Position numbers and translations under genes: made by a program
The notes under the pieces: generated by a model
The model's database searches: none
Seen by the model: only the letters and a program-made list of their open reading frames with translations
What the model was told of the DNA's origin: nothing
Source of the DNA: Deltaproteobacteria bacterium
GTDB lineage: Bacteria; Desulfobacterota; GWC2-55-46; DRQE01
Assembly: GCA_024278765.1 (NCBI GenBank)
Contig: JAJRSM010000026.1
Location: 1-44,090 of the forward strand
DNA length: 44,090 bases
Reading direction: 5' to 3'
Part shown: positions 24,278-33,038 of the stretch, in pieces
Layout: the number at the start of each line of letters is the position of its first letter
Position numbering within the stretch: position 1 is the first letter of the stretch

Positions 24278-25735
24278 ATGCAGATTGAGGTCAAGGATCA
24301 TATATTCCGTGAGTATGATATTAGGGGCAAGTTTACTGTAGATATTACTCAGGATACAGCCGAGCTGTTGGCAAAGGCCTTTTGTTATTATCTGGGAAAA
24401 AAGACAGGGAAGACGAATTTTAAGGTGAGCGTTGGTATGGATGCCCGTCTGAGTTCAGAGACGCTAAGAAACGGTCTGGTCTTGGGGCTTATGTCGGGCG
24501 GCGCAAGTGTCATTGATATAGGGCTGTGCCCGACCCCGCTCCAGTACTTCTCTCTATTTACCGATGAACTGGACGGCGGCATTATGATAACGGGTAGCCA
24601 TAATCCGGCCGAGTATAATGGCTTTAAGATAAGTGTTTGTCAGGATACGATACACGGGGAAGAGATACAGATACTAAAGAAGATAATGCAGGAATTCTCT
24701 GCTAGAGGTTCAACTATAGTCGCTAAGATAAAGGGTACTCTGCGAAATGTTAATCTCGTTCAGCAATATACGGATACTATACTCAAGAACTTTGAGGGAA
24801 CGCTCCCTGCGACAGACCTTAAGAGACCGATAAAGGTAGTGATAGATGCCGGCAATGGTACGGGTGGGCTCGTTGCCCCCGATCTCTTGCGTAAGCTTGG
24901 TTGCGAGGTAGTCGAGCTCTTCTGCAAGCCAGATGGAAACTTCCCGAATCATCATCCTGATCCAACGGTAGAGGAGAACCTAGATGCCCTCAAAGCAGAG
25001 GTCGCCGAGCATGGTGCTGACTTTGGTGTGGGCTATGACGGAGACTCCGATAGAATCGGGATGGTCGATGAGAACGGTAAGGTTATCTGGGGCGACCAGC
25101 TGATGGTGATCTTTGCCAGAGCCATTCTGGAGAAAACCCCGGGTGAGACGATAGTCGGTGAGGTCAAATGCTCGCAGACTATGTATGATGAGATCAAGAA
25201 GAGCGGTGGTAAAGGTGTGATGTGGAAGACCGGCCATTCTCTGATAAAGGCCCGTATGAAGGAACTTAACGCCGCTATGGCCGGCGAGATGAGCGGTCAT
25301 ATCTTCTTTGCCGATAGGTACTTTGGCTTTGATGATGCGATATACGCGACCTGCCGCTTGGTCGAGATTTTAGCGCAGAAGAGGGCGGAGAATCCGGACT
25401 ATGCATTCTCAAGTCTTCTGGACGGGATGGAAGAGACCGTGACTACCCCGGAGATAAGGGTAGAGTGCCCGGAGCAGGAGAAGTTTGAGATAATAGAATC
25501 ACTTAAGAAGGTAATTAAAGAGGGTGTGCCCGGCCCTGCCATAAAGGAGCTTATTGATATCGATGGCGTTCGTGTCGTCTTTGAGCATGGATGGGCGCTG
25601 GTTCGTGCCAGCAATACGCAGCCTGTCTTGGTTATGCGTTTTGAGGCGATAGATGACTCGCTCTTGGAAGACTACAAGGGCTTTATGAGGGCTGCTATGG
25701 GGCGTGCCTGGCCAGGCGGCACTATTCAGGTCTAA
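24278..25735 (+). CDS. manB: Phosphomannomutase/phosphoglucomutase (AlgC/ManB type)
   Basis: This alpha-D-phosphohexomutase interconverts hexose 6- and 1-phosphates, supplying mannose-1-P for ManC at 31.5-33.0 kb and glucose-1-P for UDP-sugars. The 485-residue protein has the phosphoserine loop ITGSHNPAEYNG (Ser107), the metal loop DGDSDRIG (Asp254, 256, 258), the sugar-binding GEMSGHIFF, and the phosphate loop RASNTQPVLVMRFEA at the C-terminus. These features match AlgC. GGGGGAAG precedes the ATG. A strong terminator follows. Confidence 0.92.
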   Translation: MQIEVKDHIFREYDIRGKFTVDITQDTAELLAKAFCYYLGKKTGKTNFKVSVGMDARLSSETLRNGLVLGLMSGGASVIDIGLCPTPLQYFSLFTDELDGGIMITGSHNPAEYNGFKISVCQDTIHGEEIQILKKIMQEFSARGSTIVAKIKGTLRNVNLVQQYTDTILKNFEGTLPATDLKRPIKVVIDAGNGTGGLVAPDLLRKLGCEVVELFCKPDGNFPNHHPDPTVEENLDALKAEVAEHGADFGVGYDGDSDRIGMVDENGKVIWGDQLMVIFARAILEKTPGETIVGEVKCSQTMYDEIKKSGGKGVMWKTGHSLIKARMKELNAAMAGEMSGHIFFADRYFGFDDAIYATCRLVEILAQKRAENPDYAFSSLLDGMEETVTTPEIRVECPEQEKFEIIESLKKVIKEGVPGPAIKELIDIDGVRVVFEHGWALVRASNTQPVLVMRFEAIDDSLLEDYKGFMRAAMGRAWPGGTIQV

Positions 25736-25760
25736 TAACAAATATTATAGATTAACCTCA

Positions 25761-25797
25761 AGGCCTACTCGGTACTTATACCGAGTAGGCCTTTTTT
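25761..25797 (+). terminator. Intrinsic terminator after the phosphomannomutase gene
   Basis: A perfect 14-bp stem (AGGCCTACTCGGTA and its complement, 4-nt loop) ends at 25792 and runs into a T-tract. It lies 26 bp after the mutase stop codon. The rest of the gap to 26033 is AT-rich and holds no further feature that I can see. Confidence 0.9.
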
Positions 25798-26033
25798 GTT
25801 TTTTTTATAAAATCACATAGGCTTCGTGATACGTCTGTGGATAGGTTTTGCACAGCCCTGCACTCATTTTTTGTTTGCAAATCGAGGTTAGGTTCTACTA
25901 GTTTTAAGTAATGCAGCACTTGAGAATTTATCATTTAATAAATATATTGATAAAATTTCAACGAAAGAGGTCGGTTGAAAATATTGTCTTTTATCGTTTA
26001 GGGTTTGATTGTTCGGGCTGAGTTGTTCTCTAG

Positions 26034-26768
26034 TTACGGGGCAGTGCCGAGGCTAAAAGCAGACGGTGGTAGTTCTGGGTTGGGTTGCAGGGTGTAGTAA
26101 TTAATGGTTAGCAGGTCGCCTTTGCCATCAAGGACAAAGCTGAATGGAACGCGAAGGCCATCAACGATACGGTAGTCTCCGATGGTTATCTTGACTGGTT
26201 TTATCTGTTCTGGATTCGGGCGATTTTTTGTGGTCGCTAAGAGGGCGGTCGTTTCAGGGTTTGCAATAATACGTGTTAGTCTGCCGTAACCATCCAGAGA
26301 GCTCTGGCGCTCTGCAGAGTCCCTGAAGGCGAGCTCTCCTTTGCCAAGCAGTATCGGGACAAGGTTTCGGGGTGTTAATAGCCCTGATAACTCCGGCTCA
26401 TTCCAAGTGCATTCTTTAATAACCCCTTTTTTATATACCTTGCAATCATTACTGTCGCCTGCCACCACAGTCAGTATCTGCCCCATTATCCCGTAGATCT
26501 CGACCCTTATTAGATCAGGGCTCTTGATGGTCAGGGAGGCGCGACCCTTCAGTCCCGTTTGCTTAGAACTGAAGCGTAGCATCGCGGTTAGCGAGTCGGG
26601 GCTCTCAATCTCTGACGCTGCGGGGATGACTTCTTGCGGGTACGGGTCTGCATTGCGAGTGTTTTTTATAGAACATCCGGTAAGGGTAAGCAGTACTAGG
26701 GTTGTACTGAGCAGAAAAAGGGTGCCTAGCTTACTTGCTGGCCTTGATATCTTTTTTAATCCTTTCAA
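26034..26768 (-). CDS. Putative outer-membrane lipoprotein (LolB/DUF4292-like)
   Basis: The N-terminus is a lipoprotein signal: basic start, hydrophobic LLSTTLVLLTLTGC, and Cys32 in the lipobox, followed by Ser-Ile, which does not signal inner-membrane retention. The mature region, rich in beta segments (RASLTIKSPDLIRVEIYG ... VVAGDSNDCKVY ... LRVPFSFVLDG), resembles the LolB/LppX-type half-barrel that binds lipids or acts in lipoprotein transfer. The start overlaps the end of the upstream TPR gene by 38 bp, so the two are probably translated together. Assignment to LolB itself is not secure; an envelope-assembly role is inference. Confidence 0.7.
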   Translation of the reverse strand: MKGLKKISRPASKLGTLFLLSTTLVLLTLTGCSIKNTRNADPYPQEVIPAASEIESPDSLTAMLRFSSKQTGLKGRASLTIKSPDLIRVEIYGIMGQILTVVAGDSNDCKVYKKGVIKECTWNEPELSGLLTPRNLVPILLGKGELAFRDSAERQSSLDGYGRLTRIIANPETTALLATTKNRPNPEQIKPVKITIGDYRIVDGLRVPFSFVLDGKGDLLTINYYTLQPNPELPPSAFSLGTAP

Positions 26769-28488
26769 GCTTTATCTTCAGGTCCTTATTGTCGGGTGAG
26801 AGCTCGCATGCTCGTTCGTATGTTTTGATGGCTTTCTTTTTGTTATCTGCCTTTAGGTAAGCATCGCCGAGGTGCTCGGCGATTACGCCGTCATTTGGCA
26901 GAAGCTCAACAGCACGTTGCAGGGTAGAGATTGCCTTTTTAAGATCTCCTTTTTTAAAGTAGACCCAGCCAAGGCTATCTATAATATGGCCGCTTTCTGG
27001 CTTGATAACAAGGGCTCTTTTAATATACTCTTCGGCCTCGTCAAGATCTACTGATCTTTCAGCCAGTGTATAGCCTATATAATTAAGGGCATTTGCATGG
27101 TCAGGGTTCATCTCGATGAGTTTCTTCATCTTTGCAATGCTCTTTTTCCAGTCACCGTTTTCGTCGTAGAGGACACCCATCATAAAGAGTAGGTCTTCAT
27201 TTAGGGGCTCTAGATCTAGGGCTGCCTCTATGGTATTTACTGCTTCTTTTGTTTTGCCTGCCCCGCGGTAGATAGAGGCGAGAAGCCTGTAGAGCTCTGC
27301 GTTGCCGCTTTTAAGTTCTATTGCCTCTAGTATTGCACCTGCTGCCTCGTCGTGGCGTTGCTGGCGTTCAAAGATAAAGGCCACATGGACCTTGGCATCT
27401 ATAAAGGTATCTTTGCTAGGGGTTATTCTCTGAAACTCCAGTACGGCGTTTTCCAGATCATTATTTTCTTCGTAGACGGTGGCTAGGTAGTAACGTACTT
27501 TCTCAGCACCCGGTGTGTCTTTGAGGATCTCCTTGAACTCTGTGATTGCCTTGGCGTAGTTTTTCTGTTCAAAGTATATAAGGCCGATTCTGGTAGAGGC
27601 ATTGAGTTTGGTACTTTGTTGTCTTTTCAGCACTTGGAACTGCTCAATCGCTTTATTTAGTTTGCCTTGCTGTATGAATATCCTGCTGAGTTGTTTCCTT
27701 ACGGCGATCTCATTTGGAGAGAGTCGCAGGGCGGCTTCGTAGCTTTTGATTGCCTTTTCTATCATATCGTTGCGTTCATAAGCGAGCGCGAGTTCTATAT
27801 GGGCTGAGAGAAAACCAGGGTTGATCTCAAGGGCTTTTTTATAATACTTTTCAGCTAGATCCAGACGTCCTCTTTCAATTTCCACTCGCCCTAGATAGTA
27901 ATACCCCATTACTGATTCCGGCAGGGCCTTCATCATGCGCTGTAGTGTTGCTGTGGCATTGTCATAGTCGTTTGTTTTGGAAAATAAGGCTGCGAGCAAG
28001 AGGTATGGCTTCGGGTTGTCCGGAGCAAGCGTTATTGCCTCTTCAAATTCTTTGGTTGCTTTTTTATTTTGTTTTAAGAGTGTATAGATCTCACCGAGAA
28101 AGAGGCGTGTGGGTGTGTAGTCCGGCCCGACATCCCTTGATTTTTCAAGCAGGTCGAGGGCAAGCTCTGTATTTCCTCTTCTCAAATAGAGGTGCGCAAG
28201 CTCTGCGTATAAGACAGGGGAGACAGGGTCTACCTCGATTGCTTTTTTGTAATGTACTATTGCGCTACTGATATCTCCGGATTTCCTGAGCATCTGAGCA
28301 ATAGTGAAGTGATAGTAGCTGTCATGCGGAGAACCTTTTTTAACTATAATTTTAGTAAAATTAGGTTTTCTGCTATTTTTTGCAAACTGCATATAGCTGC
28401 TTGCACCATAGGCAGGGGCTACAGTAAGCAACAGTAGGGCCGCAGCAGCAGAGTATAGGGTTATAGCGAACTTTTTAGAGTTCTTCAT
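26731..28488 (-). CDS. Exported tetratricopeptide-repeat protein
   Basis: A signal peptide (KFAITLYSAAAALLLLTVAP, cleavage around AYGA) precedes 550 residues made almost entirely of TPR units, about 14, each with the W/L-G-Y-A-F-A-P type spacing (for example AIVHYKKAIEVDPVSPVLYA and AIKTYERACELSPDNKDLKI). TPR arrays act as protein-binding scaffolds, here in the periplasm or at the envelope. The gene leads a two-gene unit with the lipoprotein downstream and has a strong promoter about 160 bp upstream. The pairing suggests a joint role in envelope assembly or secretion. Confidence 0.88.
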   Translation of the reverse strand: MKNSKKFAITLYSAAAALLLLTVAPAYGASSYMQFAKNSRKPNFTKIIVKKGSPHDSYYHFTIAQMLRKSGDISSAIVHYKKAIEVDPVSPVLYAELAHLYLRRGNTELALDLLEKSRDVGPDYTPTRLFLGEIYTLLKQNKKATKEFEEAITLAPDNPKPYLLLAALFSKTNDYDNATATLQRMMKALPESVMGYYYLGRVEIERGRLDLAEKYYKKALEINPGFLSAHIELALAYERNDMIEKAIKSYEAALRLSPNEIAVRKQLSRIFIQQGKLNKAIEQFQVLKRQQSTKLNASTRIGLIYFEQKNYAKAITEFKEILKDTPGAEKVRYYLATVYEENNDLENAVLEFQRITPSKDTFIDAKVHVAFIFERQQRHDEAAGAILEAIELKSGNAELYRLLASIYRGAGKTKEAVNTIEAALDLEPLNEDLLFMMGVLYDENGDWKKSIAKMKKLIEMNPDHANALNYIGYTLAERSVDLDEAEEYIKRALVIKPESGHIIDSLGWVYFKKGDLKKAISTLQRAVELLPNDGVIAEHLGDAYLKADNKKKAIKTYERACELSPDNKDLKIKLERIKKDIKASK

Positions 28489-28649
28489 TGTAATTAACTA
28501 CCTGGTAATATACTACCTGCTTTGCGATCTTTTTTAATCTGGTTGAGATCGTCATCAAAGGTGAATTTATCAAGGAATGATCTTTTGTTGAATATAAGGG
28601 CCTTTTTATTATTTCTTAAAAACTCTATGTGCACTGTTTAACGTTACTG

Positions 28650-28678
28650 ATTATACCATTATTATCGGTTGTAGTCAA
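28650..28678 (-). promoter_or_regulatory. Strong sigma-70 promoter of the TPR-lipoprotein operon
   Basis: On the minus strand TTGACT (complement of 28673-28678), a 17-bp spacer and a perfect TATAAT (complement of 28650-28655). Transcription would begin near 28643, leaving a leader of about 155 nt before the TPR start at 28488. The leader has an in-frame-looking stretch without a usable start codon and no clear riboswitch. Confidence 0.65.
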
Positions 28679-28754
28679 TTGCGGCAGGGTGCTATGAAGC
28701 ATGGCTTGAGTAAGCCATGGTTTGGCAACTAATTAGAATTAATGGAAATTGTTG

Positions 28755-29060
28755 TTATGATGCGTTGGCACTGGAGTCTTGCGTGAGCTGAAGATGCTCT
28801 TTGGTAAGCTCTATTCTTTGTCGCAGCACGGGTGGCAGATGTAGTTGCTCGGTATCCATTGTGGAGAGTATCTCCGAGAGTAGCTCTATCTTTTCGTCTG
28901 TTGGCAGGTGTTTATGCAAGAGAATATGCCTCTCACCCCTTAGAACAAAAGCACCGCCTGTGGTATTGATAGCCCCTTTGCGCAGATTATCGTAGCCAAG
29001 CGTTATGGATAATTTCTCTACTGTTTGCTCCAGTAGCTCTAGAAGTTCGGTCTCTTTCAT
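28755..29060 (-). CDS. Small conserved-looking protein of unknown function
   Basis: I do not assign a function. The 101-residue product has no signal peptide and no membrane segment. It has an N-terminal helix (ELLELLEQTVEKLSITLGYD), a central GGAFVLRGERHILLHKHL beta-hairpin-like part, and a helical C-terminus with DTEQLHLPPVLRQRIE. Proteins with this general layout occur as unnamed families in deltaproteobacteria (recollection, not a search). A TTGACA (minus strand, 29092-29097) lies close upstream, so the transcript may be nearly leaderless. It is divergent from the thioredoxin gene. Confidence 0.65.
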   Translation of the reverse strand: MKETELLELLEQTVEKLSITLGYDNLRKGAINTTGGAFVLRGERHILLHKHLPTDEKIELLSEILSTMDTEQLHLPPVLRQRIELTKEHLQLTQDSSANAS

Positions 29061-29155
29061 ACAATATATGATGCACCTTTGTATAACTTGATGTCAAGGT
29101 AAAAGCACGGGAGGGGTAGCGCATGGCATTGGTAGCTACCTTGGTTAAAACTAGG

Positions 29156-29184
29156 TTGACAAGGGGCTTATCTTGATTTATATT
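29156..29184 (+). promoter_or_regulatory. Sigma-70 promoter of the thioredoxin gene
   Basis: A perfect TTGACA (29156-29161), 17-bp spacer and TATATT (29179-29184, 5 of 6). The start site would be near 29191, 27 bp before the thioredoxin ATG at 29218. A 10-bp palindrome GGTAGCTACC lies just upstream at 29131-29140. Confidence 0.65.
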
Positions 29185-29217
29185 TAGATTATAATATATG
29201 TGTGGGAGTTTGTGATT

Positions 29218-29544
29218 ATGTCTGATGACCTTTTTGATGTAACAGATTCAAGCTTTGAGTCTGCAGTTCTTGGTTCTGATAAACCTGTCTTGGTGGATTT
29301 TTGGGCCGAGTGGTGCGCCCCTTGTAGGGCAATCGCCCCGATAGTCGCAGAGGTGGCGGGTGAGTACGGTGGTAAGGTCAGGATTGCGAAGATAAATGTT
29401 GATGACAACCCGGCTACTCCTGGAAAGTATGGTGTTAGGGGTATTCCTACCCTGATACTTTTTAAAGATGGAGAAGTCGTAGATCAGGTAGTAGGTGCTG
29501 TGCCTAAAAGCCAAATAAAGGATTTGGTGGAAAAGGGACTTTGA
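29218..29544 (+). CDS. trxA: Thioredoxin
   Basis: A 108-residue classic thioredoxin with VDFWAEWCAPCRAIAPIV, active-site Cys33 and Cys36, cis-Pro in VRGIPTLILFKDG and the usual length. It is a cytoplasmic dithiol reductant. The active site is WCAPC rather than the more common WCGPC, a frequent natural variant. The frame extends back to GTG 29200, but GGGAG (29203-29207) and the promoter support ATG 29218. Two hairpins follow its stop. Confidence 0.95.
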   Translation: MSDDLFDVTDSSFESAVLGSDKPVLVDFWAEWCAPCRAIAPIVAEVAGEYGGKVRIAKINVDDNPATPGKYGVRGIPTLILFKDGEVVDQVVGAVPKSQIKDLVEKGL

Positions 29545-29573
29545 TCTCTAAGTGGTCTAGTGGTAGTCTTGTG

Positions 29574-29601
29574 ACCCGTCGGTGGCGGGTAGTTGTTTTT
29601 T
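29574..29601 (+). terminator. Terminator candidate after trxA (first hairpin)
   Basis: ACCCG (29574-29578) and CGGGT (29586-29590) form a short GC stem with a 7-nt loop, followed by AGTTG and six T residues. It lies about 30 bp after the trxA stop and is the first of two tandem hairpins. Confidence 0.6.
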
Positions 29602-29604
29602 GTT

Positions 29605-29637
29605 AGGGTAGCTGCGCCTGTGGCGTCTACCCTTTTT
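29605..29637 (+). terminator. Terminator after trxA (second hairpin)
   Basis: AGGGTAG (29605-29611) and CTACCCT (29627-29633) with an inner GCGCC/GGCGT pair form a long hairpin followed by TTTT. Together with the hairpin just before, this should insulate trxA from the TlpA-like gene. Confidence 0.75.
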
Positions 29638-29669
29638 CATTTTTAGAGAATGGAAGGTACTTAGAGAAT

Positions 29670-30224
29670 ATGAATAGAGCTATCCGTTTTTTCTTTCTGG
29701 GGTTTGTACTTATATTACTGGTCAGCTGTGATGCTGTATCTGTTACCGGGGACTCCTCGGCCTCGGCAGCGAAGAAGTATGATCTTCTTATTAGCCAGGT
29801 CGAGCGTGAGCCCGTACCGAACCTTGAGTTTATGACCTTTGATGGCAAGCGGTTTGATGTTAAAGATCATATCGGCAAGCCTGTTGTAATAAACTTCTGG
29901 GCCTCCTGGTGTGGTCCGTGCAGGCTTGAGGCCAGTGTCTTTGAGCATGCCTATAAAAAGTATAATGCATCGGCTGGTGTGGTTTTTGTAGGTATAGCGG
30001 TTCAGGACCGGGAAGAGGCGGCTAAAAACTTTGTTAAAGAGTTTTCTGTAACTTATCCGAACGGGATTGACGAGACAGGAGTAATAGGCGGCGTCTTTAA
30101 TATATTTGCGATACCACAGACCTTTATTTTAGATAAAAAGGGACGTATAGCAATGGTATATGTCGGTGCTATAGTAGAGGACAAGATCTTCGATGAGGTT
30201 CTGGGTAGGCTGATAAAGGAATAG
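29670..30224 (+). CDS. TlpA/ResA-like lipoprotein thioredoxin
   Basis: A lipoprotein signal (FFFLGFVLILLVSC, lipid Cys20) is followed by a TlpA-type thioredoxin fold: an extended N-terminal strand (VPNLEFMTFDGKRFDVKDHI), the active site FWASWCGPCR (Cys81, Cys84), and cis-Pro in FAIPQTFILD. Asp at position +2 after the lipid Cys is the E. coli inner-membrane retention signal, so it is probably anchored to the inner membrane facing the periplasm. Such proteins reduce apocytochrome c or other periplasmic disulfides, fitting the c-type cytochromes in the cco operon (inference). Confidence 0.88.
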   Translation: MNRAIRFFFLGFVLILLVSCDAVSVTGDSSASAAKKYDLLISQVEREPVPNLEFMTFDGKRFDVKDHIGKPVVINFWASWCGPCRLEASVFEHAYKKYNASAGVVFVGIAVQDREEAAKNFVKEFSVTYPNGIDETGVIGGVFNIFAIPQTFILDKKGRIAMVYVGAIVEDKIFDEVLGRLIKE

Positions 30225-30264
30225 TCATCCGGGATTGATATTTTTGTACCAAAAAGGAGCAGCA

Positions 30265-30942
30265 ATGGAAGGTAAAAAAATAAAGATATCCCCATCGATT
30301 TTATCGGCAGACTTCACAAGGCTCGGAGAAGAGATAAAGGCTGTTGAAGCAGCAGGGGCCGACTACATACATATAGATGTTATGGACGGCCAATTTGTGC
30401 CAAATATTACGATAGGTCCGCTCTTGGTCGAGGCTGCGAGAAGGGCCACCGAGCTGCCGCTTGATGTGCATTTAATGATAGATAGGCCGGAGCGTTTTAT
30501 TGAGGATTTTGCAAAGGCCGGTAGTGATATTATAACGATACATGCTGAGGCCACCCCGCATCTGCACCGCTGTGTACAGGCCATTAAAGAATGTGGTCTG
30601 AGAGCCGGCATCTCGATTAATCCGTCTACACCTGCGTCGGCCATAGAGCCATTGGCCGATTATCTTGACTTAGTTTTGGTTATGTCGGTCAACCCGGGTT
30701 TTGGAGGGCAACGCTTTATAGACTCGGCCCTGAGTAAGATAAAGCAGGTTCGTGCTATCCTTGATAATGCAAATTCAGTGGCAGAGCTTGAGGTCGATGG
30801 TGGTATTAAGGTCGGCAATATCGCGCAGGCGGCAAAGGCCGGGGCCGATGTCTTTGTCGCAGGCTCTGCGGTCTTTGGCAGTGACGACTATAAAAAGACT
30901 ATTGCAGATATGCGCAGAGAGCTTGAGCGCGACCTTAATTAA
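30265..30942 (+). CDS. rpe: Ribulose-phosphate 3-epimerase
   Basis: Rpe interconverts ribulose-5-P and xylulose-5-P in the pentose phosphate pathway. The 225-residue TIM barrel carries SPSILSADFTRLGEEI, the metal/catalytic segment HIDVMDGQFVPNITIGP, VHLMIDRPERFI, VMSVNPGFGGQRFI and LEVDGGIKVGN, all signature regions. The longest frame begins at 30235, but AAAGGAGCAGCA places ATG 30265 at the right distance. It follows the TlpA-like gene by 40 bp and precedes sixA. Confidence 0.95.
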   Translation: MEGKKIKISPSILSADFTRLGEEIKAVEAAGADYIHIDVMDGQFVPNITIGPLLVEAARRATELPLDVHLMIDRPERFIEDFAKAGSDIITIHAEATPHLHRCVQAIKECGLRAGISINPSTPASAIEPLADYLDLVLVMSVNPGFGGQRFIDSALSKIKQVRAILDNANSVAELEVDGGIKVGNIAQAAKAGADVFVAGSAVFGSDDYKKTIADMRRELERDLN

Positions 30943-30997
30943 TAAAGTAAGCACGGTGTTGTCGGTATATCAGAAGCTGTAATCTCTGGAGGTTTTA

Positions 30998-31468
30998 TTG
31001 TTTGTTTATCTTGTTCGCCATGGCATGGCAAAGAGCTCCGGTGAAGACCCGGAGCGAGGGCTAACAGCTGGTGGCGAAAAAGATATAGAAAAGATCGGCG
31101 CGTCTTTAAAAAAGCGTGGTCTTGCTGTGGATAATATATTTCACAGTCCTAAAAAACGCGCCTCTCAGACGGCACATATAATCAGTGATTACCTGAGCCA
31201 CGACGGCGGATCTTTTATTCAGCCAGAGCTCTCTGACGGTCTTTTGCCTGAAGACGACCCGGAGCAGTGGGCCGATAGGCTTGAGGATATGGATTGTGAT
31301 ACTATGCTGGTCGGGCATCTTCCGTATGTGGGGATACTTACCTCGCTTCTCAGGTGTGGCGACGAGTATAACGGCGTTGAAGATTTTTCACCTGGCACAG
31401 TTGTATGTCTGGAAAGGGCTGGCGAGTCCTATGAGTTGCGCTGGAAGATCGCACCGGGCAGATCATAA
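30998..31468 (+). CDS. sixA: SixA-like phosphohistidine phosphatase
   Basis: The 156-residue protein begins VYLVRHGMAKSSGEDPERGL, the RHG catalytic motif (His8) of the histidine phosphatase superfamily. A second active-site His is in MLVGHLPYVG. The short length and SPKKRASQTA segment match the SixA branch, which removes phosphate from HPt histidines. The TTG start follows GGAGG at 5-nt spacing. No HPt-containing hybrid kinase lies next to it; CheA's HPt at 14.6 kb is a possible but unsupported target. The next gene, manC, is convergent. Confidence 0.9.
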   Translation: MFVYLVRHGMAKSSGEDPERGLTAGGEKDIEKIGASLKKRGLAVDNIFHSPKKRASQTAHIISDYLSHDGGSFIQPELSDGLLPEDDPEQWADRLEDMDCDTMLVGHLPYVGILTSLLRCGDEYNGVEDFSPGTVVCLERAGESYELRWKIAPGRS

Positions 31469-31519
31469 CCTGCACATTATAAATACGCTCGGCAAATGCA
31501 GGTCTTTATTGAGAGCCGC

Positions 31520-33001
31520 CTACTTGACCCGAGCGTAATCATCTTCAAATCTTACTATATCGTCTTCCTCTAGATAATCGCCGTTTTGAACCTCTATGAT
31601 CACCAGTGGGGTATCAGATGAAGGATTTTTCAGGCGGTGCTTGACGCCTTTTGGTATATAGGTGCTTTGGTTCTCGGTAAGCTCTACTGTTTCTTCTCCG
31701 CGTTGCACGAGTGCACGTCCTGATGTCACGACCCAGTGTTCGCTCCTGCGCCGGTGCATCTGAAGGCTTAACCTGGATAGAGGTGCAACATAGATTTTTT
31801 TGAGTTTATAGTTGTCTCCGCCTTCTAAGACCGTATATGAGCCCCAAGGGCGATTGACCGTGACGTGGACCTCGTACTCGGAGTAATTTTTCTTTTTAAG
31901 TATCTTTACCAGATCCCTTACCTGCTGAGCCTTGTCCTTGGGGCATACAAGGGTCGCATCCGGTGTGTCTATTATGATTAAATCCTTGAGTCCAATCGTT
32001 GCTACGACGCGGTACGAACCAATAATATAAGAACCTGTACTGCCTATATCCACGACCCTACCTTGGATTATATTGCCGTCCTTATCGGCCTTATAGACAT
32101 CTTCAAGAGATGTCCACGACCCCATATCTGACCAGGGGAAGGTCGCCTCTATTACCTTTACATTCTTAGATCTCTCCATTATGCCGTAGTCAATAGAGAC
32201 CGATTCTATCTTGTCATAGTCAGCGGCACTTATGCTTCCGTTATCAATGGCAACAAGCGTTTTGTAGACCTTTGGAAGGTGTTCTTTTAGTTCATCCAGA
32301 ATGGCACTGGCACGCCAGACAAAGATGCCGCTATTCCAGTAGTAGCCGCCATCTTTCAGGTATTTTTTAGCGCGTCTTTTGTCCGGCTTTTCAATGAAGC
32401 GATCTACCTTTTTGATCTTAATGCCCTCTGTTTTTTTACTGGACGCAGGTGTCTTGACTTTTATATATCCGTAGCCAGTCTCGGGCGTGGTCGGCACGAT
32501 GCCGAAGGTTATCAGGGAGTTGTCTTTAGCAGCTATGGCTGCGGCCTTTAGAGTTTTACGGAATAGAGGGCCGCTCTTGATAAGGTGATCCGCAGGGAGC
32601 ACAGCCATAATGGCATCCGGGTCGCGCTTGATGAGTTCCAGAGCGGCAAGTCCGATGGCAGGTGCTGTGTTGCGCCCAGAGGGCTCAATTATAAGCTCAG
32701 GTTGTTTGATTAGAGGCTGGTTTGTTTGCTTGTCCTTCTTGCTGGCTTTAAGGGTGCGTCCATTTTGTGTGTTGCCAAAGTTAAGGTGAGTCCTTGTGAT
32801 CTCGGCTTGCGCCTGACTTGTGACAATAGATATACGGTCAGTGGGTATAAGGGGCGATAGCCTTTTTATAGTACCTTTTAAAAGGCTATCGGTGCCAGCG
32901 ACTTCCTGAAGCTGTTTTGGCGCTGATGCTCTGGACAGAGGCCAGAATCTGCTGCCAACACCTCCGGCAAGTATTATTCCGTATAGTTTCCCTTTAGCCA
33001 T
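31520..33001 (-). CDS. manC: Mannose-1-phosphate guanylyltransferase/mannose-6-phosphate isomerase (ManC)
   Basis: This bifunctional enzyme makes GDP-mannose from mannose-1-P and can convert fructose-6-P to mannose-6-P. The N-terminal nucleotidyltransferase has the signature AGGVGSRFWPLSRASAPKQL, AVLPADHLI and RFIEKPD; the C-terminal type II isomerase cupin has RPWGSYTVLEGG, SLQMHRRRSEHWVVTSG and YIPKGVKHRL. The length (493) is normal for the fused form. An insertion rich in Lys/Gln near residues 82-96 (LKASKKDKQTNQPLIKQPEL) is unusual. It is the last gene of the glycan operon. Confidence 0.95.
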   Translation of the reverse strand: MAKGKLYGIILAGGVGSRFWPLSRASAPKQLQEVAGTDSLLKGTIKRLSPLIPTDRISIVTSQAQAEITRTHLNFGNTQNGRTLKASKKDKQTNQPLIKQPELIIEPSGRNTAPAIGLAALELIKRDPDAIMAVLPADHLIKSGPLFRKTLKAAAIAAKDNSLITFGIVPTTPETGYGYIKVKTPASSKKTEGIKIKKVDRFIEKPDKRRAKKYLKDGGYYWNSGIFVWRASAILDELKEHLPKVYKTLVAIDNGSISAADYDKIESVSIDYGIMERSKNVKVIEATFPWSDMGSWTSLEDVYKADKDGNIIQGRVVDIGSTGSYIIGSYRVVATIGLKDLIIIDTPDATLVCPKDKAQQVRDLVKILKKKNYSEYEVHVTVNRPWGSYTVLEGGDNYKLKKIYVAPLSRLSLQMHRRRSEHWVVTSGRALVQRGEETVELTENQSTYIPKGVKHRLKNPSSDTPLVIIEVQNGDYLEEDDIVRFEDDYARVK

Positions 33002-33038
33002 TATAATCTCCTTTGTAGTCTTTGCGGCGAATTAATTG

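Noticed and set aside
28489-28640. Open stretch of about 30 codons in the TPR leader (minus strand) looking like a leader peptide
   Set aside because: No ATG, GTG or TTG start in frame between the upstream stops and its end.
29551-29600. tRNA-like AGTGGTCTAGTGGTAG after trxA
   Set aside because: Only a D-arm-like resemblance; no anticodon arm, T-arm or acceptor stem can be formed, and the region folds as terminator hairpins.
31469-31519. Convergent terminator between sixA and manC
   Set aside because: Only a 6-bp CCTGCA/TGCAGG stem with a 22-nt loop and a 7-bp CGCTCGG/CCGAGCG repeat; too weak to call.
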